DNA from: Clostridia bacterium
GTDB lineage: Bacteria > Bacillota > Clostridia > Oscillospirales > CAG-272
Assembly: GCA_017455975.1 (NCBI GenBank)
Contig: JAFTLK010000028.1
Coordinates: 1-43,506, forward strand
DNA: 43,506 bases
Direction: 5' to 3'
The position numbers were made by a program, and so were the translations under genes. A model generated the notes under the pieces. It made no database searches, was not told the origin of the DNA, and saw only the letters and a program-made list of their open reading frames with translations. Each line of letters starts with the position of its first letter. Within the stretch, counting starts at the first letter, position 1. Positions 22,316 through 32,000 of the stretch are shown here, piece by piece.

Positions 22316-23295
22316 TGCAAGAGGAAATTTCCAATCAGATTGTGGTTATTCTGAAAAATGCAGGTGGTCTGACCGCACAGGCATTGAAGCAGGCAATCAT
22401 CAAAGCTGTGATCGAGCCCGAAAACAGACGCGCTGCTCTGCGTCAAAGCAGGAGAACCGCCGAAGAAAATGAGCGACTGCGGCAAAGGATGCGTCAGAGA
22501 GAACGGCAGCAGAACCAGAGAAACCGACCGCACGGAAGGATGAAGGTAAAGGAGCTTGTAGCGCAGGGGAAAGGCGTGAAATCCTTTGAAATATCCAGTG
22601 ACAGCAAATCAAAATTCATCACCTATGCAAACAAAATGGGTGTGGATTTTGCAGTCGAGACAGCAGAGAACGGAAACACGATGATTTTCTATAAGCCTAA
22701 TGACGTTGAGGTAATTACCGCGATTCAGCAGCACACGATGGGGAAAGCATGGAGCAAATCCGCGCCCGAAAATGAAGTGCTCAGCGGTATTGGAATCGGC
22801 ATGAACGATTTCAAGCGCGTGAAAAAAGCGTTTGACGAAGCGAAGATTCCCTGTCATGGAGTTCGTGAACAGAACAGTATTATGCTTCTCTATCCCCGAG
22901 AACATGACGATGCGGTCCTGCACCTCATGGAAAAGCACTATACCGCCGAGCGCGGCAAGATTGGGGACGTTACCAAGGACGCAGTATTGGAGAAGGTGCC
23001 TGTCAATGGGGAAAACATCGGGGACTTTACGCAGATTGCACGGCGGTATAAGGTCGAGTTTACCCCGTATAAAGTTCAAAATGAAGACAAATATCTGGTC
23101 TTCTTCCGCTCCGAAAAGCGGGAGCAGATTCACGCGGCGTTCCGTGCGTATACAAAAGATATGCGCCGACGGGAACACGATAAGCCCGACCAGCGTGTCC
23201 CGCTGGAGGTGCGGCTTCGGCATAGTCGAAAAATCATGAAGGAGCAGAACAAGCAGAAAATCCGGAACAAGGAACACAAAACACCGCAGAGATAA
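22315..23295 (+). CDS. PcfB-like (DUF3801) conjugation accessory protein
   Basis: This is a 326-residue protein. Residues 1-45 (EEISNQIVVILKNAGGLTAQ) fit the start of PcfB, the protein that links the relaxosome to the coupling protein in the enterococcal pCF10 system. A basic, glutamine-arginine-rich stretch follows (about 45-75), then a DUF3801-type domain (KVKELVAQGKGVKSFEISSD near 79). A second, similar half follows (about 205-300), so the protein looks like an internal duplication. Its stop and the next start share an A (TAATG), and the next gene is the coupling protein, as in pcfB-pcfC. Confidence 0.8.
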   Translation: MQEEISNQIVVILKNAGGLTAQALKQAIIKAVIEPENRRAALRQSRRTAEENERLRQRMRQRERQQNQRNRPHGRMKVKELVAQGKGVKSFEISSDSKSKFITYANKMGVDFAVETAENGNTMIFYKPNDVEVITAIQQHTMGKAWSKSAPENEVLSGIGIGMNDFKRVKKAFDEAKIPCHGVREQNSIMLLYPREHDDAVLHLMEKHYTAERGKIGDVTKDAVLEKVPVNGENIGDFTQIARRYKVEFTPYKVQNEDKYLVFFRSEKREQIHAAFRAYTKDMRRREHDKPDQRVPLEVRLRHSRKIMKEQNKQKIRNKEHKTPQR

Positions 23296-25103
23296 TGGAA
23301 CACAAAGAGAAACTAATATTTTCGGGAATATTCCTGCTGATCTTCTCAAAGATTGGGCAGGTATTCCGCCTGGCATCCGACGGGAGAATCGGTGCGCATA
23401 TGATTCTGCGTATCAGCGATGCATTTGGAGATGCACTGACAGATCACTTCTTTGATATGAAGCTGTTCGATTTTTTATTCGGTCTTGTGTGTGTCCTTTG
23501 CATCCATGCGTATATCTATCTTGCGCAAATGGATATGCGCAAAAAGAAGTATCGGGATGGTGAGGAACACGGATCAGCCGATTGGGGTAGTGAGAAAGAC
23601 ATTGCACCTTTCGTTGATCCGGTATTTGAGAACAACATGATTCTCACGCAGACGGAGAGCCTGACCATGAACAACCGACCCAAAGACCCAAAAACAGCGC
23701 GGAATAAAAATGTGCTTGTCATCGGCGGTTCGGGTTCCGGTAAGACACGTTTTTTCGTCAAGCCAAATCTCATGCAGCTCCATAGCTCATACGTGGTGAC
23801 TGACCCGAAAGGAAGTCTTGTCGTCGAATGCGGGAAGATGCTTGCAGATAACGGATATAAGGTTCGGGTGTTCAATACGGTCAATTTCGGGAAAAGTATG
23901 CACTTTAATCCGTTTCACTATATTCATTCGGAGAAGGATATCATGAAACTCGTTACAACACTCATTGCCAATACCAACGACAGCGCCAAAACCGGCGGTG
24001 ATCCGTTCTGGGAAAAATCCGAAACGCTTTTGTATATGGCATTGATTGGCTACATCCACTATGAACTTCCACCGGAGGAGCAGAACTTTGCATCCCTTCT
24101 TCGACTTCTCAATGAAATGAATGCATCCGAGGAAACCATGGATGATGTTCCGGATGAAAACGGTGAGGTTCATTGGCAGTCCAATCCTGTGGACATTTTG
24201 TTTGAGGAATTGCGCAGAAAAAAGCCGGGATGCTTTGCTGTACTGCAATATACGAAATTCAAGATGGCTGCGGGCAAAACAGCGAAGTCGATCCTGATTT
24301 CCTGCGGTGTCCGACTGGCTCCCTTCGATATTGCCGAAGTCCGTGAGATCACCACGTACGATGAGCTGGAATTGGATACCCTCGGCGGCACAAAAGAAGA
24401 CCCACATACGAAATCAGCGCTGTTCCTTGTCATGTCGGACACGGACAAGACATTCAACTTCCTGCTCTCCATGATCTACACACAGCTGTTCAATCTTCTG
24501 TGTGAGAAAGCAGACGATGAATTCGGCGGCAGACTGCCGATTCATGTCCGCTGTCTGATTGATGAGTTTGCAAATATCGGTAAGATTCCCGACTTTGAGA
24601 AGCTGATCGCCACCATCCGAAGCCGTGAGATCTCCGCTTGCGTCATTCTTCAGGCGCAGTCACAGCTGAAAAGTATGTACAGCGACGCGGCAGATACGAT
24701 CATCGGCAACATGGATAGTGTTCTGTTCCTCGGCGGCAAGGAATCCTCTACTCTGAAAGAATTATCAGAGGTACTTGGCAAGCAGACCATTGATACAAAA
24801 ACGGGCGGCGAATCCCGCGGTAAGGAAAAGTCTCGGTCAACAAATTATCAGAGAATCGGACGCGAGCTGATGACGCAGGACGAGCTTGCCCGTATGGATC
24901 GCGGCAAGTGTATCTTGCAGATCAGCGGTGTCCGTCCGTTCTTCTCTGACAAATACGATATCACAAAGCATCCGCGGTATCACCTTTTGTCCGATGACAA
25001 TCCGGCAAATGCGTTTGATATCACCCGTTATATGGACTGTACCTATAGACCGCTTACAACGGATATCTGTACAGTCTATGAATACGAACATAAGCAACTA
25101 TAA
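23295..25103 (+). CDS. VirD4/TraG-family type IV coupling protein
   Basis: This 602-residue hexameric ATPase brings the relaxase-DNA complex to the secretion channel. It has two N-terminal membrane helices (about 6-20 and 55-80), Walker A VIGGSGSGKTRFF near 142-154, NPF/EKSE segments typical of TraG, and Walker B/DEFANIGKIPDFEKLIATIR near 421-440. The sensor region VILQAQSQLKSMY follows. Length and order of motifs are standard for PcfC/VirD4 of Firmicute ICEs. Confidence 0.94.
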   Translation: MEHKEKLIFSGIFLLIFSKIGQVFRLASDGRIGAHMILRISDAFGDALTDHFFDMKLFDFLFGLVCVLCIHAYIYLAQMDMRKKKYRDGEEHGSADWGSEKDIAPFVDPVFENNMILTQTESLTMNNRPKDPKTARNKNVLVIGGSGSGKTRFFVKPNLMQLHSSYVVTDPKGSLVVECGKMLADNGYKVRVFNTVNFGKSMHFNPFHYIHSEKDIMKLVTTLIANTNDSAKTGGDPFWEKSETLLYMALIGYIHYELPPEEQNFASLLRLLNEMNASEETMDDVPDENGEVHWQSNPVDILFEELRRKKPGCFAVLQYTKFKMAAGKTAKSILISCGVRLAPFDIAEVREITTYDELELDTLGGTKEDPHTKSALFLVMSDTDKTFNFLLSMIYTQLFNLLCEKADDEFGGRLPIHVRCLIDEFANIGKIPDFEKLIATIRSREISACVILQAQSQLKSMYSDAADTIIGNMDSVLFLGGKESSTLKELSEVLGKQTIDTKTGGESRGKEKSRSTNYQRIGRELMTQDELARMDRGKCILQISGVRPFFSDKYDITKHPRYHLLSDDNPANAFDITRYMDCTYRPLTTDICTVYEYEHKQL

Positions 25104-25130
25104 GAAATACGATTACATAGGAGGGGCAAT

Positions 25131-25337
25131 ATGGCATTTTTCGCATCAGCAATGGCACTCTTGCAAAGCATCATCACTGCCATCGGCGTGGCGCTCGGCG
25201 TTATGGGATGCATCAACCTGTTTGAAGGCTTTCAGTCGGATAACCCGGCGAATAAATCGCAGGGCTTCAAACAGGCAATTTCCGGTGCCGGTATCATTCT
25301 GGCAGCACAGACGCTGATTCCGCTTATCACGATTTAA
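25131..25337 (+). CDS. Maff2-family / VirB2-like small membrane protein
   Basis: This is a 68-residue protein with two hydrophobic helices (about 3-28 and 48-66) joined by a polar loop (LFEGFQSDNPANKSQGFKQA). This matches the Maff2 family that lies between the coupling protein and the VirB6-like gene in clostridial ICEs. By size and position it may be the VirB2-like channel or pilus subunit. AGGAGGGG lies just upstream of the ATG. Confidence 0.83.
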   Translation: MAFFASAMALLQSIITAIGVALGVMGCINLFEGFQSDNPANKSQGFKQAISGAGIILAAQTLIPLITI

Positions 25338-25338
25338 C

Positions 25339-26208
25339 ATGGGATGGCTGGTCAACTTCGAGGAATCGATCAAAGAGCTGCTGATCTCCCTGATTACTTC
25401 CATGCTCGGCGAGCTGTTTGTCATGACCTCGGACAAATTCAGCGATTTTACCGCCATGATCGGTCAGACACCGCAAACATGGAATCCCGGTATTTATTCC
25501 ATGGTGCAGTCACTTTCCTCAACAGTCATCGTTCCGGCAGCCAATATCATACTGACCCTGGTGGTATCACTGGAATTGTTCGGGATGCTGGTTGAACGGA
25601 ACAACATGGTAGATATTGAGCCTGCATTTCTTGTGAAATGGATTTTTAAGGCAGTGCTGGCGAGCTTCGTTGCGTCCAATGCATGGACAATCACGATGGC
25701 GGTATTTGATCTTTCCCAAAACATTGCGGCAAGTGCATCGGGACTGCTCGGCGGTACATTATCCCCGTTTTCGCAGGCGACAATAGACGCCTTTGTAGCC
25801 ACGCTGGAAACCGAAACCATCGGACGGCTTGTGTTGATTCTTTTGCAGTCGGTACTTTCATGGGCGATTCTGTTCCTCATCACGGTTGGCATCCTGGTTC
25901 TTCTGATCGTCCGTATGGTAGAAATCTATCTGACTGTCTCCATCGCACCGATCCCGTTTGCCGCTTTTTACGGAAAAGAGTGGACAGGCGGCATGGGCGC
26001 AAACTATCTGCGCTCCCTTTTCGCACTTGGATTTCAGGGCTTTTTCATTATGGTGTGTTTATCAATCTACACAACCATGATGCAGAACGTACTCAATTCC
26101 ACCGATGTTGTCGGTGCGATGTGGTCGTATATCGCATATTCGGGCGTGCTGCTGTTTGCAGTTGGTAAGACAGACCGCATATCGAAATCTATTTTTGGAG
26201 CACATTGA
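25339..26208 (+). CDS. VirB6/TrbL-like channel protein
   Basis: This is a 289-residue polytopic membrane protein with about six helices. These include FLITVGILVLLIVRMVEIYL near 175-194 and APIPFAAFYG near 199, a motif seen in TrbL/VirB6-like proteins (CD0411 type) of clostridial conjugative transposons. It starts one base after the Maff2 stop. It probably forms part of the inner-membrane channel of the conjugation machinery. Confidence 0.87.
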   Translation: MGWLVNFEESIKELLISLITSMLGELFVMTSDKFSDFTAMIGQTPQTWNPGIYSMVQSLSSTVIVPAANIILTLVVSLELFGMLVERNNMVDIEPAFLVKWIFKAVLASFVASNAWTITMAVFDLSQNIAASASGLLGGTLSPFSQATIDAFVATLETETIGRLVLILLQSVLSWAILFLITVGILVLLIVRMVEIYLTVSIAPIPFAAFYGKEWTGGMGANYLRSLFALGFQGFFIMVCLSIYTTMMQNVLNSTDVVGAMWSYIAYSGVLLFAVGKTDRISKSIFGAH

Positions 26209-26218
26209 GGGGGACAGA

Positions 26219-26608
26219 ATGGAGAAAAACAACGAATTGTATATCCCTGTCCCCGTAGATATCGACACCGTAAAAAGCAAATTCCTATTTGGTCTGACCC
26301 TGCGGCAGATCGTCTGCTTCGGTATTGGCATCGGACTTGGACTGACGGTATATTTCTTATGCAAGGGTCTGCTCGGTGACAGCATTGCCGGTATTTTCAT
26401 GATGTTTATCATGCTGCCGGCATTTTTCTTTTCCGTATACGAACAACACGGGGAACCGTTGGAGGACATCATCCGCAGAATATGGAAGGCACAAAAGAAA
26501 CTGCCGATGAGACCGTATCAAACAATCAATACAGGAGGCATCACCGATGGATGTAACAGAACTGCTCGGAAGAATCATAGAAAAAATTCCCAAAAAACAG
26601 GAACCTGA
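26219..26608 (+). CDS. prgI: PrgI-family (VirB3-like) membrane protein
   Basis: This 129-residue protein has two helices (about 27-47 and 53-72) after a conserved start (ELYIPVPVDIDTVKSKFLFG), the PrgI/VirB3-like plan of Gram-positive secretion systems. GAGGGGGA lies before the ATG. The last 20 residues (beginning GGITDGC) lie in an overlap of 62 bases with virB4 in another frame and look random, so the functional end may be near LPMRPYQTINT. Confidence 0.88.
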   Translation: MEKNNELYIPVPVDIDTVKSKFLFGLTLRQIVCFGIGIGLGLTVYFLCKGLLGDSIAGIFMMFIMLPAFFFSVYEQHGEPLEDIIRRIWKAQKKLPMRPYQTINTGGITDGCNRTARKNHRKNSQKTGT

Positions 26609-28889
26609 TATTTCAGCGCAAAAGACGCTGCTGCTTGACAAAGTTTGGCAGGACGGTATTGTCCGTGTGGTCGGTACGCCGCCTGTCTATTCCAAAACCA
26701 TCCGTTTTTCGGACATCAATTACACACTTCTCGATGAGGACAGCCGCCGCAGTCTGCTTGACAGCTTTGGTCGGCTGTTTCACTTGTTTGAGGACGGTGT
26801 GCATTTACAGATGACCTATGCAGTTGTTCCAAACGATACTGCCAAGGCGGAATCCTTTCACGGAGCATCTGCAGATCATGCGGAAATTACCGCCGAATAC
26901 AGTTCCTTTTTACGTTCCCAGACGGTCGGTGGTATGAAAATCGAGCGGTATCTGACTTTTTCGATTAACGCCGGTTCTCCGAAAGAAGCGCGTTCACGAC
27001 TGAAAATCATTGAGAACAGTGTTATGAACGCACTCGGAGATAACCACCTCGGAGCCAATCCGACTGTGTTGAACGGTGAAGAACGAATAGAACTCTATAA
27101 GAGAATACTTTCGGTAAAAGGACCGTTTTCATGGCAGGATTACGTTACCTCCGATCTGTCTGCCGCAGACTATATCGCGCCGTCCTCTTTCTCATTCCAT
27201 GAAGGCAAGTGGTTCAAAATCGGCAATCGCGTTGGTGCGGTATACTTCTTCCGTATGCAGACATCCGCGCTTGGCGACGGCACACTTATGAATCTGCTTG
27301 GCTCTGGAACGGACATGACAATTACCTTCCACATTGACGCCATAGAACGCGACCGAGCGCTGCGTATGGTGAAACGCAAAATGACCGATGTGAATATGTC
27401 AAAAATCGACGAGCAGAAGAAAGCTGTCAGATCGGGGTACGACATGGAAATTCTTCCAACAGACCTCAATGCGTATTCTGCCGGACTGGAATCCATGCTC
27501 AAATCTCTGCGAAACGGCGGACAACACGCCTACTATATGACCATGCATTTATACCTGACAGCAGATAACGAAGCACAGCTTGAAGAAAAACGCCAGAAGA
27601 TCGAAAGCATTGCTAAACAGCGGGACTTGCCGCTGACTTCTCTTGATTATCAACAGGAAGAAGGTATGATTGCTTCACTCCCTTTTGGCGTGAATCCCGT
27701 TCCGATTCGTAGAATGGTCACAACCTCCGTTCTTGCGGCGTTTGTCCCGTTTCAGTCAAAGCAGCTCTGTCACCTCGGCACAGATGCGCTGTACTGCGGT
27801 ACCGATCCGATCACAGGCAATATCATCCGCATCGACCGCAAACAGGGCAGCAATCCCAACGGTCTGATTTTCGGTAAACCCGGTTCGGGCAAGTCGTTTG
27901 CTGCAAAGATGGAGATCTTTCATGCGTACCTTGGCACCGATGATGATATCATGATCTGTGATCCGGAAGCTGAATATGCCGGCATGGCACAGGCGCTCGG
28001 CGGACAGAGAATCCGTATCGCGCAGAATGCGGAGGAACACATCAATCCTATGGATATCAATCTCGATTCCGACGAAGACGAACCGCTGAAACTGAAATCC
28101 GACTTTCTGTTATCGCTTTGCGAACTGATTGTCGGCGGCAAGGAAGGTCTTCGCCCGATTGAAAAGTCCGTCATTGACCGCTGTATTCCGCGCGTGTATG
28201 CAAAATATTTGTCCGATCCGAAACCTGAAAATATGCCGATTTTGGAAGACCTGTATCTGGAACTGAAAAAGCAGGAAACAGGAGAAGCACGGTTCCTTGC
28301 AGATTCCATGGAAATGTATGTCGGAGAAGGTTCTCTGAATGTATTTAACCACAGAACAAACATCGACATTCAGAATCGCATGGTCGTGTTTGATATCAAA
28401 GACCTTGGTAAGCAGTCCAAAAAGCTCGGTATGCTGATCGTGCAGGATGCCGTCTGGAACCGTGTTTCTGCGAATCGCAAAGCAAAGAAGTATACGCGCT
28501 ATTACATGGACGAAATCCATCTTCTGCTCAAGGACGAGCAGACAGCATCCTATACCGTCGAAATCTGGAAACGCTTTCGCAAATGGGGCGGTATTCCCAC
28601 GGGAATTACACAGAATGTCACAGATATGCTGGCATCCAGAGAAATCGAAAACATCTTTGGCAACAGCGAATATATCCAAATGCTCTCGCAAGGGGATGGC
28701 GATAGGGAAGTCCTGTGCGATAAGCTCCGACTGAGCGAAGCTCAGCTTTCCTATATCACAGACCGTGCACCGGGTGAAGGTCTGATTCGCTTCGGCAGTA
28801 CGGTTGTCCCGTTTGAAAACCATTTCCAGCGGGGTTCCAAAATGTATGCCATCATGAACACCCGCCTGACGGAGCGTGATGCCAAATGA
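26547..28889 (+). CDS. VirB4/TraE-family conjugation ATPase
   Basis: This 780-residue motor ATPase is the most conserved part of type IV secretion. The N-terminal domain (1-370) docks to the channel; the C-terminal RecA-like domain holds Walker A FGKPGSGKSFAAK near 441-453, Walker B YYMDEIHLLL near 652-661 and a Gln-box GIPTGITQNVTDML near 681. AGGAGG precedes the start, which lies inside prgI. The end overlaps the next gene by 4 bases (ATGA). Confidence 0.95.
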   Translation: MDVTELLGRIIEKIPKKQEPDISAQKTLLLDKVWQDGIVRVVGTPPVYSKTIRFSDINYTLLDEDSRRSLLDSFGRLFHLFEDGVHLQMTYAVVPNDTAKAESFHGASADHAEITAEYSSFLRSQTVGGMKIERYLTFSINAGSPKEARSRLKIIENSVMNALGDNHLGANPTVLNGEERIELYKRILSVKGPFSWQDYVTSDLSAADYIAPSSFSFHEGKWFKIGNRVGAVYFFRMQTSALGDGTLMNLLGSGTDMTITFHIDAIERDRALRMVKRKMTDVNMSKIDEQKKAVRSGYDMEILPTDLNAYSAGLESMLKSLRNGGQHAYYMTMHLYLTADNEAQLEEKRQKIESIAKQRDLPLTSLDYQQEEGMIASLPFGVNPVPIRRMVTTSVLAAFVPFQSKQLCHLGTDALYCGTDPITGNIIRIDRKQGSNPNGLIFGKPGSGKSFAAKMEIFHAYLGTDDDIMICDPEAEYAGMAQALGGQRIRIAQNAEEHINPMDINLDSDEDEPLKLKSDFLLSLCELIVGGKEGLRPIEKSVIDRCIPRVYAKYLSDPKPENMPILEDLYLELKKQETGEARFLADSMEMYVGEGSLNVFNHRTNIDIQNRMVVFDIKDLGKQSKKLGMLIVQDAVWNRVSANRKAKKYTRYYMDEIHLLLKDEQTASYTVEIWKRFRKWGGIPTGITQNVTDMLASREIENIFGNSEYIQMLSQGDGDREVLCDKLRLSEAQLSYITDRAPGEGLIRFGSTVVPFENHFQRGSKMYAIMNTRLTERDAK

Positions 28890-29734
28890 AAGGTACGCGC
28901 AAGTACAAAGCGGTAAAGAAATCCGCGGCGGCATATTCGTTGATTGAGTATACCGCAAAGGGAGTATCTTTGTCGGATACCGGCGACGATAACACCGAGC
29001 AGAGTGCCATCGGTCATACCGTGGAAACGGTTGCCGCACAGCAGAAATACCGCAAAAAGGCGATACAAAAGAAATATGCAAAGCAATACCGACAGGAGCG
29101 GTGGCAAGGCTTCAAGAACCGGATCAAAAAAGAAGTTCAGAAACTGATTTCCAATCCTGTCGGTTATCTTGTCGGAAAAGGTGCCGGACTCGGTATCACG
29201 CTTGGCATTGCGCTTGGTCTGATTCTGTCACTGCCGTCATTTTTGACCATTGGCGGCATGGTGCTCGGCGGTGCTGGCATTGCAATGAGTACCTGTTATC
29301 TTGCAGAAGAACAGGAGATTCTTGCAGTCGAATCTGCATACAGTCAGCGGGAAAATATTTATGTGCAGACGATTCTGCATTTTGCTCCTGCCTATGATGA
29401 ATGGGAGCTTCATGACCGGGGTGTCTCGTATTCCCATGATCCCCATGCACTTGCCGCCTGGATGACGGTTCTGCTTGGGGATTTCGATTATGGTTCAACG
29501 GAAGCAACACTGGCAATGAATCAGATTTTCAACGCGCAGTATTCCTATCGGACTGAATATGAGGCCACGACAAAGAAAATAAACGGACAGGATGTACCGT
29601 GGAACATTCTGAAAGTCTATGTCGATCAGAAACCCCTCGTCGATGCTGCGGAAGATTCACTTTCGGATGAGGATTATGAGAGGTTCAAAATCATATATGA
29701 CAATCGCGGCGGTATGCCGGATATATTTCAATAA
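28886..29734 (+). CDS. CD1108-like mobile-element protein, without peptidoglycan hydrolase domain
   Basis: This is a 282-residue protein. The first 90 residues are basic and cytoplasmic, a membrane anchor spans about 92-140 (GLGITLGIALGLILSLPSFL, then a second glycine-rich helix), and an outside domain follows. In many clostridial ICEs the protein at this position (after VirB4) is a VirB1-like hydrolase with lysozyme-like and NlpC/P60 domains. Here only the anchor and the first extracellular part (EEQEILAVESAYSQRENIYV and following) are present. Either this lineage dispenses with the hydrolase or the enzyme is encoded elsewhere. Confidence 0.7.
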   Translation: MKGTRKYKAVKKSAAAYSLIEYTAKGVSLSDTGDDNTEQSAIGHTVETVAAQQKYRKKAIQKKYAKQYRQERWQGFKNRIKKEVQKLISNPVGYLVGKGAGLGITLGIALGLILSLPSFLTIGGMVLGGAGIAMSTCYLAEEQEILAVESAYSQRENIYVQTILHFAPAYDEWELHDRGVSYSHDPHALAAWMTVLLGDFDYGSTEATLAMNQIFNAQYSYRTEYEATTKKINGQDVPWNILKVYVDQKPLVDAAEDSLSDEDYERFKIIYDNRGGMPDIFQ

Positions 29735-29751
29735 TAGAAAGGATTTACATT

Positions 29752-30063
29752 ATGGAAAACGAAATGCTTTACGATCTGAAAAAAGAACTCATGGAAGCCA
29801 ATAAACTGATTCATGAAACAGAGAAACTGCGTCGTGAGGTTGATGAAATGCTGAAGAGGCAGAGGATTCGTCGGAACGATATTCTTCGAGAGATTGGATG
29901 TATTGTGAAAGAAGAGGTCGATACCATTCGAGTACAGGAGAACCTGAGTCGTAATGAGTATATGCAGCTGCTTTTTGACCGTTTAAGACCGTATTTTTCC
30001 CATTCCGAGCAGAGGGATTTTGAACTGTCCGGAAAGGTTGATGAATTGGATTATGAAACATAA
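29752..30063 (+). CDS. Small coiled-coil protein
   Basis: This 103-residue charged helical protein has heptad-like spacing over residues 5-60 (LKKELMEANKLIHETEKLRR) and an acidic end. GAAAGGA lies 11 bases before the ATG. It has no membrane segment and belongs to no family I recognise. It lies between VirB4-associated genes and is probably co-transcribed. Confidence 0.68.
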   Translation: MENEMLYDLKKELMEANKLIHETEKLRREVDEMLKRQRIRRNDILREIGCIVKEEVDTIRVQENLSRNEYMQLLFDRLRPYFSHSEQRDFELSGKVDELDYET

Positions 30064-30105
30064 ATCATCCGGTGTAAAACGAATGAATATCAGGGGGGAT
30101 AATTG

Positions 30106-30939
30106 ATGAGCGACTATGTTTTTCAAAATAAATATGGTGTAACTGGCGTCGGGAAGAGAGCTGTGCCAGATCAGCCGAAAGAAATCTGTTTTATCTATCC
30201 CGACTATCAGGAGAAATTCCGTATTCCGGACGGAGAGCAGGTTATCGTGACCTATCCTACAGGAAAAAACCGCGCTTTTGTATGTAAGTATATCGATGAC
30301 GAACACATTCTTGTAGGCAGCAGAGCTTATCATATCCGAGAGTATGCGGAACACTTGCAAAAACTCGGTGCTCATGTCTATCCATTTCCCGAAAAACGTA
30401 TGGTATGGCAAGACATTGATCTTGACATCAATGATTGGATCGATGATTTGCGCGAGGAATATCCCGACCTTGGTGAAGATGAACTGATACAGAAGATGTA
30501 TGAGATCAACGCCGAATACCTCGGTGATGAACGTGATAATCTCAATATTCAATGTGGCAGCGAAATCATCGTGTTTGGTGATATCGGCAGATGGAACGGA
30601 AGAGTGTGCGGATATAAGATCATTGAATCGGGGAATATCAGGGATTGCTTATACAGCGATTGCGATATGAACGAATGGTATGTTGACCGAAACGGAGATC
30701 TTTGTTCGACTCAGATACACCATGACGGAAGAAATTATCTCTATTATCGCAAATTCAAGGAGGGTCTATCTGTCGATGACCGCGATGATTTTCTTGATAA
30801 GTTCTGCGATGGCAAAGCCACACAGAAAGATATTGATCGTGTGACCGATAAGATCGGAACTATCATCGCACAAGTTTATGGTTGGGAATTTCCAACCGAA
30901 GAAAAACGACGGATTCCGGAGCTTGATGCTCGATCATAA
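30106..30939 (+). CDS. Hypothetical ICE protein, 277 residues
   Basis: This is a soluble acidic protein of beta-rich N-terminus (FIYPDYQEKFRIPDGEQVIV, VGSRAYHIREYAEHL) and a mixed C-terminal half (DIDLDINDWIDDLREEYPDL). The ATG at 30106 follows GGGGGGAT; a TTG one codon earlier is possible. The N-terminus (residues 25-85) resembles a small beta-barrel repeated in ICE accessory proteins (GEQVIVTYP and GSEIIVFGDIGRWNG look like two related units near 43 and 147). No catalytic motif is seen, so its function is unknown. Confidence 0.72.
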   Translation: MSDYVFQNKYGVTGVGKRAVPDQPKEICFIYPDYQEKFRIPDGEQVIVTYPTGKNRAFVCKYIDDEHILVGSRAYHIREYAEHLQKLGAHVYPFPEKRMVWQDIDLDINDWIDDLREEYPDLGEDELIQKMYEINAEYLGDERDNLNIQCGSEIIVFGDIGRWNGRVCGYKIIESGNIRDCLYSDCDMNEWYVDRNGDLCSTQIHHDGRNYLYYRKFKEGLSVDDRDDFLDKFCDGKATQKDIDRVTDKIGTIIAQVYGWEFPTEEKRRIPELDARS

Positions 30940-30987
30940 CTGCACATGAGCAAAAGACGAATCATTGAATTGATCGGGAGGATAAAT

Positions 30988-31584
30988 TTGAGAAAGAAAT
31001 TATGTATATGTCTGCTTGCGGTGATGATGGTATTATCTGTGGCTGTATGTGCAGCGGAAGAAACAACGCCATCCTTAACCCCCAACGGCAACATGACTCT
31101 CGTCGATGATTACGTCATCGGCGACACGCAGTATATCACAGTACAGACAAAGACCGGCAATTACTTTTATATCATCATCGACCGCAGCGGCGAAACAGAA
31201 AATGTACACTTCCTCAATAAAGTCGATGAAGCAGACCTTCTGCCGCTGCTTGATGAAGAATTCGATTTTGGAACAGAACCGGAGACGCCGGAAGAACCGA
31301 CAGAACCTGTGGAACCGGATGTTACCGATAAGTCTGAAAAACAGAAAGAGATTCTTATGCGCGGTCTTGTACTCGCAGGAATCTTCGCAGCAGTCGGCGG
31401 CGGTATCTATATTATCTCAAAGAAGAAGCCCAAGGCGAAGAAAGAGAAGCCCAAGAACGAGTACGATGACACGGAAGATGCCGTATCAGAAAATACATAT
31501 GTCCGCGACACCGATTCAGAATCAGAGGTAACGGTTTATGAAAATGATGCCAATGAAGATGAGGACGATTATGAAGATGAGTAA
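30988..31584 (+). CDS. DUF4366 / CD1107-family membrane protein (TTG start)
   Basis: This is a 198-residue protein. A TTG start at 30988 is chosen because GGGAGG lies 7 bases upstream and it opens a clean signal peptide ([20 protein letters not shown]). The earlier in-frame ATG at 30946 has no ribosome binding site. The extracellular domain ([38 protein letters not shown]) fits DUF4366. A proline-glutamate linker, a membrane helix ([20 protein letters not shown]) and an acidic cytoplasmic tail follow. Members of this family sit in ICE conjugation modules. Confidence 0.86.
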   Translation: MRKKLCICLLAVMMVLSVAVCAAEETTPSLTPNGNMTLVDDYVIGDTQYITVQTKTGNYFYIIIDRSGETENVHFLNKVDEADLLPLLDEEFDFGTEPETPEEPTEPVEPDVTDKSEKQKEILMRGLVLAGIFAAVGGGIYIISKKKPKAKKEKPKNEYDDTEDAVSENTYVRDTDSESEVTVYENDANEDEDDYEDE

Positions 31585-31598
31585 GGGGAGGTGCGACC

Positions 31599-32000
31599 AT
31601 GGGACGTTACGAAAATAAATATGCCATCTATCAGTTGAAGAAAACCGATGTCGGAGATGAGCGCCGATTCATGAACTATGACTGGCACATCAAAAAAGGC
31701 TTCACGCCGAAAATCGAGGATTATGACCTGATCTATATTGGAGAGCTGCCGTCTGTTATCAAAAATCTGAACCGTACTCTGGAACAGATTTATGAGAAAT
31801 TTAACCTCGATCATCCTGCGGACTATCGTGGATATTCGTTGTCTGTCAGTGATGTTGTCGCCATCAACCGCGGCGGAAAACTTTCCTATCACTTTTGCGA
31901 CAGTGCCGGATTCAGGGAATTACAAGGTTTCTCACCTGAACAGAAACAGGAACATAAACCGGAACACAAACAAAAGCGTATATGGGAGATGGAGAGATGA
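31599..32000 (+). CDS. YodL-domain protein
   Basis: This 133-residue protein has the YodL-type pattern: KYAIYQLKKTDVGDERRFMN, DYDLIYIGELPS, then FNLDHPADYRGYSLSVSDVV near 67-86 and a final DSAGFRELQGF. YodL domains occur alone or in large ICE helicases and their role is unknown. GGGGAGG lies 7 bases before the start. The final 25 residues are a basic, EQKQEHKP-rich tail. It overlaps the next gene by 4 bases. Confidence 0.83.
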   Translation: MGRYENKYAIYQLKKTDVGDERRFMNYDWHIKKGFTPKIEDYDLIYIGELPSVIKNLNRTLEQIYEKFNLDHPADYRGYSLSVSDVVAINRGGKLSYHFCDSAGFRELQGFSPEQKQEHKPEHKQKRIWEMER

